A stretch of 64,000 bases of DNA from Oscheius tipulae (taxonomy: Eukaryota; Nematoda; Chromadorea; Rhabditida; Rhabditidae): positions 6,758,001 through 6,822,000 of the forward strand of contig JASJZH010000003.1 of assembly GCA_037178975.1 (NCBI GenBank), in the 5' to 3' direction. Below are positions 24,601-37,178 of the stretch, piece by piece. Numbering within the stretch: the first letter of the stretch is position 1; each line of letters starts with the position of its first letter. The notes beneath the pieces were generated by a model. The model saw nothing but the letters and a program-made list of their open reading frames with translations, searched no databases and was not told the origin of the DNA. A program made the translations under genes and the position numbers.

Positions 24601-26378
24601 AAGAAGGGGTATCTGTATCGCATTCCAATCTGAACCTCTCTTTTTTCTTAATCATTACCAGCTATTCCTACCCGGAATTTCTGCTCCAGGTTGTAGATTT
24701 TGCACTGCATTCCAGCTGCATAGGAATGGAGAAAGTTCCCGCCGAAAACCAGACTCTTTACTGGGGTATAAACCGAGTGTAGCCAACCTGAAAAGTATCA
24801 GTTCTGTTCTGTAATTACTTACCAGAAGGAATTATTGCCGTGTCTCCAGCCTTCAACGACAATCTCACACATTTCTCGACGATATCTCCGAGGAAAGCCG
24901 AGCGCTCGTAGTTCTTCTGCCACTGATCGTAGATAACAAGGTTCTGTTCGTCTGGCGGGATGAGAAAGAAGTGTTTCTCGCCCTTAAGGACGTGATACCA
25001 GACGCTCGTACCACCAAAATCGATGTGGAAGTCGGTATAACAGCCCTTGGTGCTCATCAGGCAATACCTAAACAAGTTTTACGCAGAAAAAAAGAAAACT
25101 ACCTCTGGACGGCCGGATACTGCTGATGGAACTCGAAATTGTCGTGAGCATTGAAGTAGACAGTCCTGGTCAGCAGATTGTCCGGATAGTACTTATTAAT
25201 CCAGTCCAGCTGGTTTACAACGGCCGGACCATCAACAAAATCGCGGAGCTTGGTGTAAGAGAACTCTAGCGAGAGCATATTGGTCAGATCTCGACCGTCG
25301 GGATTTCTAAGGAGGAATGAGAATAGAAAACGATGGAAAGTACTTGTAGTAGTCGATGAGGGTCTCGAGATTAACAGTCCTGGAGGACTGATCTTCGACG
25401 ACGACCACCTCCACCTCTCTTCTGGGACCAACCATGGTCAGAACATCGTCTTCGGAGAAAGTTTCCGGGTTCGGCATTCTGGAATGCAGGACATACGACC
25501 GTTCCAAAAATGTTTCTGTCACAATTAGGTGAATAATTTAGGTCATTTGGATAGGATTCTGTGGATAGTCAGTGACAAAGAGCCAGATCTAACAATAGTT
25601 TGAATCATGCTCTCTCAGGGCTACCCATTACTGAGATTGACACACTCTGTTCCCGTACTCTCCCTGTTGGATTACCTCCGTCCCTCTGGTCTTATCATAT
25701 GAGCGATGAATAGTTTAAATAATAGTTTGGTCAACCCCAGGAGAGGTCTGTTTGGAATCGGCATCGGTACTCTATACAAAAACTTCGTCACAGTAAAGGG
25801 TCGAGTAAGACACCGTTAGAACATTTTCAATAATCAGGAACGGCCCCGGGAATAGTTTCTCAGAGAGACAGAGAGTATTAGCTTTGAATATGTCCCTGGA
25901 AGATGAAACCGAGCAATGATAGGCCTTAAAGTCACAGTCAGTATTCAAACAAAGAAATCCAATAGCCTGGCTGGATCGTTAGGGCAGTATGCCTACTGTT
26001 TAGGACTGAAGTCTTTAAAACTCACTTCATTCCCAGCTCCTTTGGATCACACTGGAAGAAGAGAGGCTTGGTGAGTCCTGGCGACTCAAAGTAGGCCATA
26101 TTGAAGTCTTTCGGCTCACAAGACCCGAGCAGATCCGGCTGGATATATTTAGGACCTACAATTCAATATCTACACCGTTAACGAGACTCGTACTCTTGAT
26201 GATTTCCTCAAAATTGTGCTTCAAGGCACCGTTCCTCTTTACAACCTTGTAGTCAATAGTCTGACTCGGCTTTGCCTCTTCTTCTCCGCCACTTGAAGAG
26301 TCCTGACTCTTTCTCTGGAATCATAAGTTTTCTGATGGCGGTTCTCTGAAAACATACTTTTCTCGCCTTCTTCGGCAT
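21611..26378 (-). CDS. jhdm-1: JmjC histone demethylase, KDM2/JHDM1 type
   Basis: KDM2 enzymes demethylate histone H3 lysine 36 using Fe(II) and 2-oxoglutarate. The catalytic core is complete: [19 protein letters not shown] gives the HxD iron ligands, [14 protein letters not shown] the 2-oxoglutarate lysine, and GWLHSVYTP the second His. GNFLHS and [14 protein letters not shown] follow. [16 protein letters not shown] and [13 protein letters not shown] are also KDM2/KDM7-like; the GCYTDFH and QKIYN-type blocks favour KDM2. The long C-terminal half is low-complexity and highly charged (K/E and Ser tracts around 22830-23160), and the last exon is 21611-21713 ([12 protein letters not shown]...RLAK). 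I see no CXXC, PHD, F-box or LRR domain. The ATG at 26378 (MPKKARK) is plausible, but its join to the next exon is out of phase, so the 5' end is unsettled. Confidence 0.82.
22681..22740 (+). repeat. degenerate tRNA-like sequence
   Basis: The run TGATGGTTAGCGCG resembles a tRNA A box, and GTTCGATCC (22723-22731) is a good B box at the right distance. The acceptor, anticodon and T stems do not pair, so this is not a working tRNA. It lies in a KDM2 intron and is probably a tRNA-derived relic. Confidence 0.45.
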
Positions 26379-28698
<2,320 letters not shown>

Positions 28699-29388
28699 AC
28701 GATACTCACAATCTTGCCTCCCAGATGAACTTTACTGGTAAATAAATTTATTCAAATCGGAGTGAAGAGCAGTTGCCATTGAATAGCCGAGAGTTGTGAA
28801 GAGATTTGGGAAAGTTGTTGTGAAGACGTCGGGTTCAGGAGACTCGCCTTAACTATGATTTCCAGCGAGAAAGGAGTGTCTATACCAGTCCCTTTTTAAA
28901 ACTCCACATCGAAAGACCGAGTGAGTTGTTGTCTACAATCAGATTCTTGACTTGTTGTCGGTCGTCGACGGATAAGGTTTGGCCGTACTGAAAACGTTGC
29001 AACTATGATGATAGTTCCTTTGATGGAGCTCTCAAACTCAATACCTACACTATGGCTGTTAACAGCCTATTGGGTGACGTTTTCATGCGGAAATACTTTA
29101 CAGGAAAGGCAAGGAACAGTGAAAAGTGTCTGGATTGGCCATCCCGAATGAACCTCACGTTTGACCCTATCGCTGACTACAGTGACCAGTATATAGACAA
29201 GATTCGAGGAAGAGTCACTTACAATTCGTCTCTATTCAGGATCTAGACCGGAAGGGACATCCAGACATCCAGAGGGCTCGACTCGGATCTGGGTCAGAAA
29301 TTGGGCAAGAGTCAGAACAGTAAAAGAAGAATGTACAGAAATTTGTTCAAGTTTTTGGATCACATGCTAGTCAAGTGTCGTACATAAA
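28699..29388. other. intergenic region with one short unexplained ORF
   Basis: A 64-codon plus-strand ORF at 29052-29246 starts with ATG (MAVNSLLGDVF) and contains FDPIADYSDQYIDKIRGRV. Its composition looks protein-like, but no splice sites or homologue are recognised. The rest shows nothing. Confidence 0.3.
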
Positions 29389-30714
29389 CTATTGGTATTT
29401 GAGCCCATCCTTCCCACTCACTTGAGTCATAAGCTCCCAAGTCTGTTGATTTTTCTGAACCAGATTCGTGAGTCTGGCAACTTGATCAGCAGTACATTCG
29501 TATTTCGCCTGAAAACATACTTCTCCCGTACCAAATAGCCAGTAGACGCACCTGCTGAAGAGCCGCCACGAGAGTCCCGACAACATTGGCCTCGGCTGTG
29601 AAATTGTTCAGCTGGGCAGCAAAAGATTGATTCTGTTTGGCAGCGGTCAAAAGTTTTGGGATACATTGTTGAGTAGCAGGAGAAGGCGTGACCTGGACTC
29701 GTGGTTGTTTTGGGTGGGAAAACTTACAAATAGGTTAGAAAGATCCAGGGTTGGAAAAGGAGGTAGAGTTGGCCAAGGACCCTAAAATGTTATTACAGGC
29801 GGATCTAACAGCAAACTTACCAGTGTAGGGAAGGGTCCAAGAGTCGGAAGACTGCCCTAAAATGCGAAATTAAATGAGAACACAACTTTCTCTTGAAATT
29901 CAGTAGCACATCGGCCGAATCATAAGTCATTTCAAAATTGCCGCTTCATGGCGAAGTGATCTAAAGCGCACGCATGAATCCAACGACCCTGGTTAATAGA
30001 TGAAACTCCTTTTGTTTTTGGAATCTTTCATACTCACAAAAATGTTTTGAAGAGGAGGAAGCGTCGGCCAAGGCCCCTAAAACACTCTTGCTGTAGCTAA
30101 TTGAAACAAACCAAGGTTGGAAGAGGACCAAAAGTGGGCCAGCCACTCTAAATTTCTTCTACGATGAACATCAGACAGAGACTCACAAACAGCTTGCTTG
30201 AATCCAAAGGAGCCAAGGTGGGCAGTTCGAAGGCGTTAGTCGGGACTGCTCCGGCTGCTCCTTGCTGAAAGTTTGAGAGAGAGACTAGGGAGGGAGAAAT
30301 GGGACTAACCAGCAGTTTGCCGAGGTTTATCGGCGGCAGAGTGGGAAAGGTGATTGGAGCGAAGGTTGGGAAAGACTGAAATGAAAGAATGACAATGAGT
30401 CGACAGCCGAAAGACTGTTTCTTACAGCGGATATATGTTAACACATTTCGAAGACTCACATCCTGACTACCAAAAGGCCATGGTAGTTGTTGTGCTGTAG
30501 CTGTTGCAGGGACTGCAGGCACCGGAACTGGTACAGGAGCAGGTACTTGTACTGAAGCTGGTACGGGAACTGGAACAGATGGTACTGGCACTTCCTCTGC
30601 TGGTACAGATACAGCGGGTACTGGTACTGAGCCTGTATCTGCTGGTTTTACAGGAACGCCGACTTGAGAAGGATCTGTTTCCTCAGCTTCAGGTATCTGT
30701 TCTGCGAGACAAAT
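29389..30714 (-). CDS. secreted-looking Pro-rich protein with repeated PTLxP mini-exons
   Basis: The 3' part is clear: exons 29556-29677 and 29389-29511 encode a helical C-terminal domain (TAAKQNQSFAAQLNNFTAEA, VGTLVAALQQ, KYECTADQVARLTNLVQKNQ) and end DGLKYQ. Upstream lie very short phase-0 exons, each encoding one Pro-rich unit: 29728-29781 (GPWPTLPPFPTLDLSNLF), 29821-29856 (GSLPTLGPFPTL), 30038-30076 (GPWPTLPPLQNIF), 30112-30147 (SGWPTFGPLPTL), and two longer ones (AFELPTLAPLDSSKLF; SFPTFAPITFPTLPPINL). The most 5' exon seen encodes a Val-Pro run (VPVPASVQVPAPVPVPVP). Another candidate exon is at 31218-31320. No ATG or signal peptide could be fixed, and the family is unknown; nematode extracellular proteins often look like this. 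Confidence 0.6.
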
Positions 30715-33051
30715 CTAAAGTATTTGGACGGTAAGAACTTGGCTTCTTTTACCGAGAAAAGAAGTATTAGTAATACGAAGCTCTGCATTTTACGCTATTC
30801 ATGCAAATGCTTCTCTCTTTATAGAAACATTCAGCTGACCAAATACGCGTAGAACAGTAGGATTTGACAACACAGTGCGTGACAACAAAAACCAAACGAG
30901 CATGTTGGTTTAATTGGCATTTTCGTTAGGCAAACACTACTAGAATCCAGGTATCTCATTCACCTTTCCTGTGTCTGTCACAAGATCACAAAGGTCTGGA
31001 ACAAAATTTGGAATCAGTCTCATCTTTGGCTGACTCAGAATCTCACTGGTCTCTCGCTGATAGCGATGCAGTTCACCTTGTTTCAGTTTCCCCGGCCCTC
31101 AGCCTATCACTACTATACTTGGGCGTCAAGTCGAAAATCTCGCCTCCGGGTTAAGTTGAGTTGTACTCGAGTGGGTCGAGTCGAGTCGAGTTGCCCAAGT
31201 AGAATCACTACCACCATTACCTCCTTTCCTTGTTCCTGAATCGGGAGTCTTCGGTCTACAGGGAGCTCCGCATCCAGCAACGTCGTCTTCCTCTATTTCT
31301 TCCAGGCCACTATATTTACTTCTTCTCTGACAGCAAGATATTGCGAACAGTATCGCCACACTCTATTCTCTCACATTTTATTATGAAGAGCCGACAAAAC
31401 AGACAGTTTGCTCGGGAATCCGCCACTTGCAAGCAGCCATCGAAATATGGAGGCCGTGCTCGATTTTTCTGGCTTCTTAGGCTCTTCCACTAAATTCACA
31501 TAGGCGTTCGGTATAGCTCGTGGAACCCCTCGGGCCGTAAGGGGAAACTGATAGTACTCTGACAGCTAGCCGCAAATTATCAAACGATGATAGGTAGACA
31601 GAAGCAGACTAGGTCAGACACTTGATTTCCTCAATTCAGGACAATGTGGTCAGAAGACGAGCTGGAAACGTTGGAGGAGTATGGGATCGATGCCATCAGA
31701 GGCATCGACGTCTTCACTACAATATTTCATTTCTTGGCTGCAGGCGTAAAAGCTCTGTATGCTTTCCATTTGTTGTCGCAGTTCTGCTCACGTTATCTGT
31801 TTCTGTTTGACTGTTTTAGCAGCAAGTCTAGCAGCAGCCGTGTTACCCTCCGTCCCTGTTCCTGTCTCTCCTATTATGTTAATGCGCCTACTGATATGTC
31901 TGCCCCCTTGCTCCAATCCGAGCATTTCCATAAGGTTCCGGGCGCCAATTTCTAGAGTATGGGCATTACGAATGCTAAGCTGACAAATGGCCCTCTCAGA
32001 ATGGGGCCAGCAGGGCCACAATTTCGAGTCACGCGAAGATAGACGACACAATCACAAAGATAATCTACAGCCCCATGTTCGAGATAGACGAGTCCTTTTC
32101 TGGGGCGAGAAGGGACCGTTTGTGACATAATTGGGACAGATTATGTCGTAAATGAGCGGAAGCCACACCTGCGGACAAGAGGACTGTCTGTAGCGCATCC
32201 GGACTGTCAAGGACGAGCATTTCCGGTTATACGTACCTTTTTTCTCGATAGAAGGTTCATTGAGGAGATATCTGCATAAGTCATTGTTCAATTTGAACAT
32301 AGTTTCAGCTGACAGATTGTGAGATTGTAGGTAGAGCGATACCCATTTCATAAACCGTCGCTCAGGACTTGATATTCGAAAGTTTTTTTTTTTTAACATG
32401 AACAAACCCAGGCCACCATGTTGTATCTCACCTGGTAGCTCTGTAAAATACCGGACTCCAAGTCCAGTGAGTCTTGACGATCAAGCGATTAGGGCGAATT
32501 GTTTGAAGCTGAAGAACAAGCACTTTTATCCAAATCTCAACTGAGCAACAATCAGAGTTTGTCAACTCAATACGGAGTGTTGTAGCCAGTATTCGACAGC
32601 CTTTAGCATGAGTGTTACAGTGTATATTGAAAATTATGCTTCCCTTTCTTACACGGATAAATAGAAATTGTTCGAAAACTATACTTATACTGGTACAGTA
32701 TATTGATGAATAGTTTTGTCTCCGTTGGAAGGTCAGTAACAGATAGCCCCTGTAAACCTGTCCCAATCCTGCTAGTCTTTTGATCGTCACCTTTCCGCAA
32801 TCTGAAGGAAGTTAGTATGAAAGACATTGGCATACTTGACATGGACAGGGCGTCACTGCGCTAAAGTCTCATAATCCGCTGTTTTCTCCAATTTTGAAAA
32901 GAACCCTTCCAACACGTCTTAATCTTCACCATAAACTCTGTCACTTTTTGTGTGTAGAGGACTCTGTGGGCGGAAATGATTGCGGATTGGTTGGGTGCGC
33001 GGGGCGTGGCCTCCACAACGCCTACCGTAGACAAAAGACATCAGTTGGCCC
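30715..33051. other. region between the Pro-rich gene and the homeobox gene
   Basis: It may contain 5' exons of the Pro-rich gene. A plus-strand exon with a good trans-splice acceptor starts at 31642. The rest, including several open frames at 32052-32790, has no coding character that I can support. Confidence 0.4.
31644..31955 (+). CDS. candidate short membrane protein or first exon
   Basis: AATTCAG ends at 31640 and the ATG follows four bases later, the usual nematode trans-splice layout. The frame starts MWSEDELETLEEYGIDAIRG and continues into a hydrophobic stretch (VFTTIFHFLAAGVKALYAFH). The first ~55 codons look coding; the remainder is Ser/Cys-rich and less convincing. It may really be spliced near the CAGGCGTAAAAG at 31740. 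Family unknown. Confidence 0.35.
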   Translation: MWSEDELETLEEYGIDAIRGIDVFTTIFHFLAAGVKALYAFHLLSQFCSRYLFLFDCFSSKSSSSRVTLRPCSCLSYYVNAPTDMSAPLLQSEHFHKVPGANF

Positions 33052-36000
33052 ATGGCGTTCCACATCGACTCACTCATTGGTGATAAGGTAACAATCATTA
33101 GTAGGTGTTAAAGTGACAAGAGTTCAGTTATCACCGCCAGAACGACTTCAAGACGAGTACTCGCCGGAGAGAGACTCTTCCGTCGGAGCTCATCGTCTTC
33201 ATCCCTACGCAGGTTGGTTTCAGCTACTAAAATCTAGGCTTTAAAAAAACGTCAGAATGTCTTGTAACTTCTGGCCTTCTCGAATCTCTCGGTTCTTTCT
33301 CCTTTTTTTCGGTCAAATTATTTGGTTCGTTGACAGTCAACTCTAACCGCAGTTTCGAGTAGGAAAGGTTCAAAGAGTAATATCTTCGACTCTCTCTGCT
33401 CATTTTTTTCATAGTATTCTGGTCTGTTTCTCATATACTTTAAAACCGAAACCCTATCTTCCAACAGTGCCTAGAGACATCTGATATATCCTCGACCTAA
33501 CTTGACAGAACTATTTCCACTAGTCACACGAAGACAACTTGTGCAAGATTTTGGGATTTTGATGCCTTTCAAAGTTTTGTTCTGATCCAATAGTACGATC
33601 AGTTGACTGGATTGATGTATTCAATACTGGGAAACGACGTTTATCATAAGAAACAGTCAAAGTTTGCTAACCTTTTCTTCCTAACCAAAAATAAAAGGCA
33701 ATCCCTATGGTTTGAGATGGGGCGTCGCGTCGCAAGACACAGAGGAAACATTTGGTTATAGACGAACTGACCAGAACTGGTACCCCTTTAAATATAAATT
33801 CTGTTCTCACACCATATCCCAGACCACCGGAATCCAAATCTGTCTCATCAAAGCCCCATTTCCCAAACCGTCTTCTCAGAAGGCTCCCCTTCTTTGTCTC
33901 CAGCTGCCTAATTTTCGCGCTCGAGATTCACGTCCTCCATGACAGATCGCCCGAACATGCTAATGAGCATCTGATTGTCTCTGTCGAGCCACAGGTTGCA
34001 GCTGCCAGCCGGGGGCTTGGCGATTAACGGTGATTAGCTGCCTGTCGCTAGAGGTAAAATGACACTTTTCACTGATTGCTTCTGTTTCGAAGTGACTGGG
34101 ACTGAAAGATAGCAATTAAGCCCTAAAAGGACGACGAGTAGGAGGAGTACGGTAGCAATTATGAGAAGGTGAGCGCGGAGACGGTTGTAATTGTGCAGAG
34201 GCTCGTTTATTGCCACAACAAACTTGTTCTTTTGAGGGCGCCGACCAATAGGCACATCATTGGGAAAATGACTATGACATTGAGACCGAGCGAGCGTACT
34301 GTAGCTATCAATTCTGATTAAGAAAATCTTTTGAATTTGAGCCAGCTGTCACTGTCTCTGTCAGTTTATCCCTCTATTGTTCACTGACAGGAACGAAGAA
34401 AGACAATATGACAGAAACAGGGCTAGCCTACTAGGCGACTAGTCCTGTCTCCATCTGTCTCCTCTTGCGACTTTATCGTCGTAGATTTCTCAGCGTAAAC
34501 TGACCTACTGTTTCGCTTGCCACGTACTACGCAACGTTAACTACATAAGTCACTTATCAGCTTGTTCGTAGGTCTGACTTAGAAACCATGCACCTCTGCA
34601 CAATCGTCCGTATCCAGATTTAGTCAGCCACCTAATCTTAAGCGTCACTGTCCCTCATATGATAGGAGTAAGATACTCTCAATCCTACTTTCCCGAAACA
34701 ACAAAACAGTATCTCTTGTTATTTTTCTCCTATCTCCTCGCTGTTTCCTTGCTGGGTCTTTTTTTCACAAAATGTCTCGTTTTTACAGAAACTTTTCCTA
34801 TTTGGGATGTCTACAAAGTTCAACTAACGTACAACTGAAAAATGTGAACAAAACTTGAAAACAGCGTGACACTATCCAAGAGCAACTCGTTCGATCTCAA
34901 TCTTCAGTTTGCAAGTTGACTTGCAAACTTTTGACACAAACTAACTGGCAACAATTGATCGCTCCTGGTTCGGAGCCACGGGCAAACAAACAAACAAACA
35001 GACAGAGTCCTCCACAGAAACCATCGCGCTTTAGATAGTAGAGATTTTGACTTCATGAATAGGCCCACTGTTCTAAGAAATAACATTGCCTTCATTCGGG
35101 CTGGAGTAATGGCTTGTCAAGTGGCGCGTGATTGTCTCTCGCACCCTATTTTTCCCTAGACCACTTTGTCTCCACATAATTCGACATGAGCGAGTCCCCA
35201 AAGACACTCTCTCCCTGATTGTTTCCTTTGGTGTACGGTACTATGTCTTCATGTGGCATCAGTCGTTTTCCCTATCTACGGTGGCTGTCAATTACGTGTT
35301 ATTACCAGATAGCCGACTAATTGGACACACATTATACATGCCATACTGCGTCTATCGCGTTTTAATTGACTGCCACTGAATTAAAAGACGACGATTAGGA
35401 CCATACGAGATGGACCTATTAGCGCCTTATATTCTGCGATGAGGGAAAGAGACGTTTTCAGATCCTCGTCACGATGACAGTCAGATCAGACGGTACAGGA
35501 CAGCTTTCTCCCGAGAACAGATAACCAGACTGGAGAGAGAGTTCGCCAAGGAGAACTATGTCTCAAGGAAGACGAGAGGTGAACTAGCAGCCGAATTGAA
35601 TTTGCCTGAAGGAACGATAAAGGTGAGGCTTGGCACAGAAACAGAAAGAGAGAGAGAAAGTGGGATACTGTAGGTCTTGGACTCCCAGGGGAGCTCTGGG
35701 GGGACTGCATAAGCCGACATCAGGCGACATGATGAATTCGGATGATGAATCCAACGAGGGTCCAACAAATCAGTGTCAAGGCTCTAGGGAATGCGGAGAA
35801 AAGAGAAGAAGGGAGGCAGTTTTCGGTCATGACAGTGTCTACTCGAGCTCAGGGAAATCTAGCGTGTATCTACCGACTGGCACGTAACTTTCGAGCAGAA
35901 GCCGTCACCTTCCCCCTTTTCAACGTTCTACAAAGTTGTAAAACAGATCAAATCATACAACTGTGCAGGACACCATTTTGATGGAAAATGACAACGTGAA

Positions 36001-36550
36001 CCTCAAACGTTTAGGATAATATAGGGTCCAAACCTCATAGAAAGCCGATTCCCAGTTGCGTTTCAATAGACCCAAACTAGTGTCCTATCAATTACTCTTC
36101 CTCTCACTTTGATAGAGTTTAAGAAGGGGGCAGATGTCCTTGAGATTTGGCGCATATTCAAATGAGCTGGTTTATGCCGCCTGTGTGTTCGAGAACTGGA
36201 CGTGGAGGCGAACGCGGGGCGAGAGAAGAACAATCGAATAGGATTAGAGATTTATGAACTATCGAGATCTTACAGGTTTGGTTTCAAAACCGACGGATGA
36301 AGGACAAGAGACAGAAGGTTTCGGCAGTCCCGTGGCCAGCATTCTTCCATCCTCAGCTCGCAGCCTACGCGATGCTCACTGCCAGTCCGTTTCCCTCGGC
36401 AGAGGCGTGGAGCAAAACCTTCTATCCCCACAGGTATGTACTCTTACTGTCTCTCTCAACAGTTCACCTTTTAGTGCTCTCCTGGTCCCACCAAGAGGGC
36501 AGACCAACCTCGACGAGGAAAAGAGTCCCGACACGAAGAGTACCGACTAA
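33052..36550 (+). CDS. vab-7: even-skipped-class homeodomain transcription factor (VAB-7 orthologue)
   Basis: Exons: 33052-33087, 33128-33212, 35462-35622, 36276-36433 and 36473-36550, all in phase. The product begins [20 protein letters not shown]. The 60-residue homeodomain starts [20 protein letters not shown], carries the Eve-specific [20 protein letters not shown], and ends [15 protein letters not shown]; Gln50, Trp48, Asn51 and Arg53 are present. The intron between homeodomain residues 46 and 47 is at the conserved eve position. After it comes a typical Eve stretch ([17 protein letters not shown]). In C. elegans VAB-7 patterns posterior body muscle and epidermis and sets the identity of DB motor neurons. 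The 2.2-kb second intron is long for this region and is a likely site of regulatory elements. The cuticlin gene next door is the same neighbour as in C. elegans, as I recall. Confidence 0.93.
34034..34357 (-). CDS. candidate single-span membrane ORF inside the vab-7 intron
   Basis: Within the second vab-7 intron, on the opposite strand, a frame open for about 107 codons follows a GTGACAG acceptor at 34357. It contains [20 protein letters not shown] and a strong hydrophobic span ([20 protein letters not shown]), then a Lys-rich end. No ATG is in frame, so an upstream exon would be needed. Composition is suggestive but not proof. Confidence 0.3.
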
Positions 36551-37178
36551 GTCACCACCTTATTATGTAAATAAAAAGCTTTATCTGCTAGCTTTCTCTC
36601 TCTCCCTCTCGGCGACGGGGTTGAATGAATGGGGCCACTCTCGCCTCCCATCGCTATCACAGACCCTGTTTGATCCGTCATCAGCATAGGCCCACTTTCT
36701 TCCATATCTCTCACACTTTCACTAATTGTTCTCTCTCTTCATCTTTTCGAGAGTTCAACAGCTGTTCTCTCGGAGATGTTGCGCAAAAATTGGATCGCAT
36801 ATGGACTAGTTCCTTTCTCAGCGATTTTTCAAAATTTGGGAGACAGAGACATAGAGACTGAGAGACAGTAACAGTACATGACTATAGTAATCACTATGTA
36901 TCTCTCCAGACAATATCAGATCATATCGTCTTTGTTCTCATGAGGTTCCCGCACGAGTCATCGCATAAGGTCAATCAGGTTTACGACACCGTCCCGGCTC
37001 TTTTATTCCAAAAGAGCTAATCGCGTTAACAGTAGGAAAATTTCTAGAATGGGTAATGACTACCGGTCTAGAGAGAAAAGAGACGAGATCTCGCTGCCGA
37101 AGGCCATTAGTCTCAAAAAGAGAGTAGCTGTTCTCTCGTCTTCCTTTGTTTATTCGTTGTCTGATTTGCGATCAACAG
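36551..37178. other. region between vab-7 and the cuticlin gene
   Basis: An acceptor-like TTCAACAG followed by ATG at about 36777 (MLRKNWIAYGLVPFSAIFQN) could be the missing first exon and signal sequence of the cuticlin gene, but the join was not established. Otherwise nothing is seen. Confidence 0.3.

Noticed and set aside
30490-30660. A CRISPR-like or satellite array from the regular GGTAC(A/T)GG repeats
   Set aside because: The repeats are codons of a Val-Pro-rich exon on the minus strand, and this is a eukaryotic genome.
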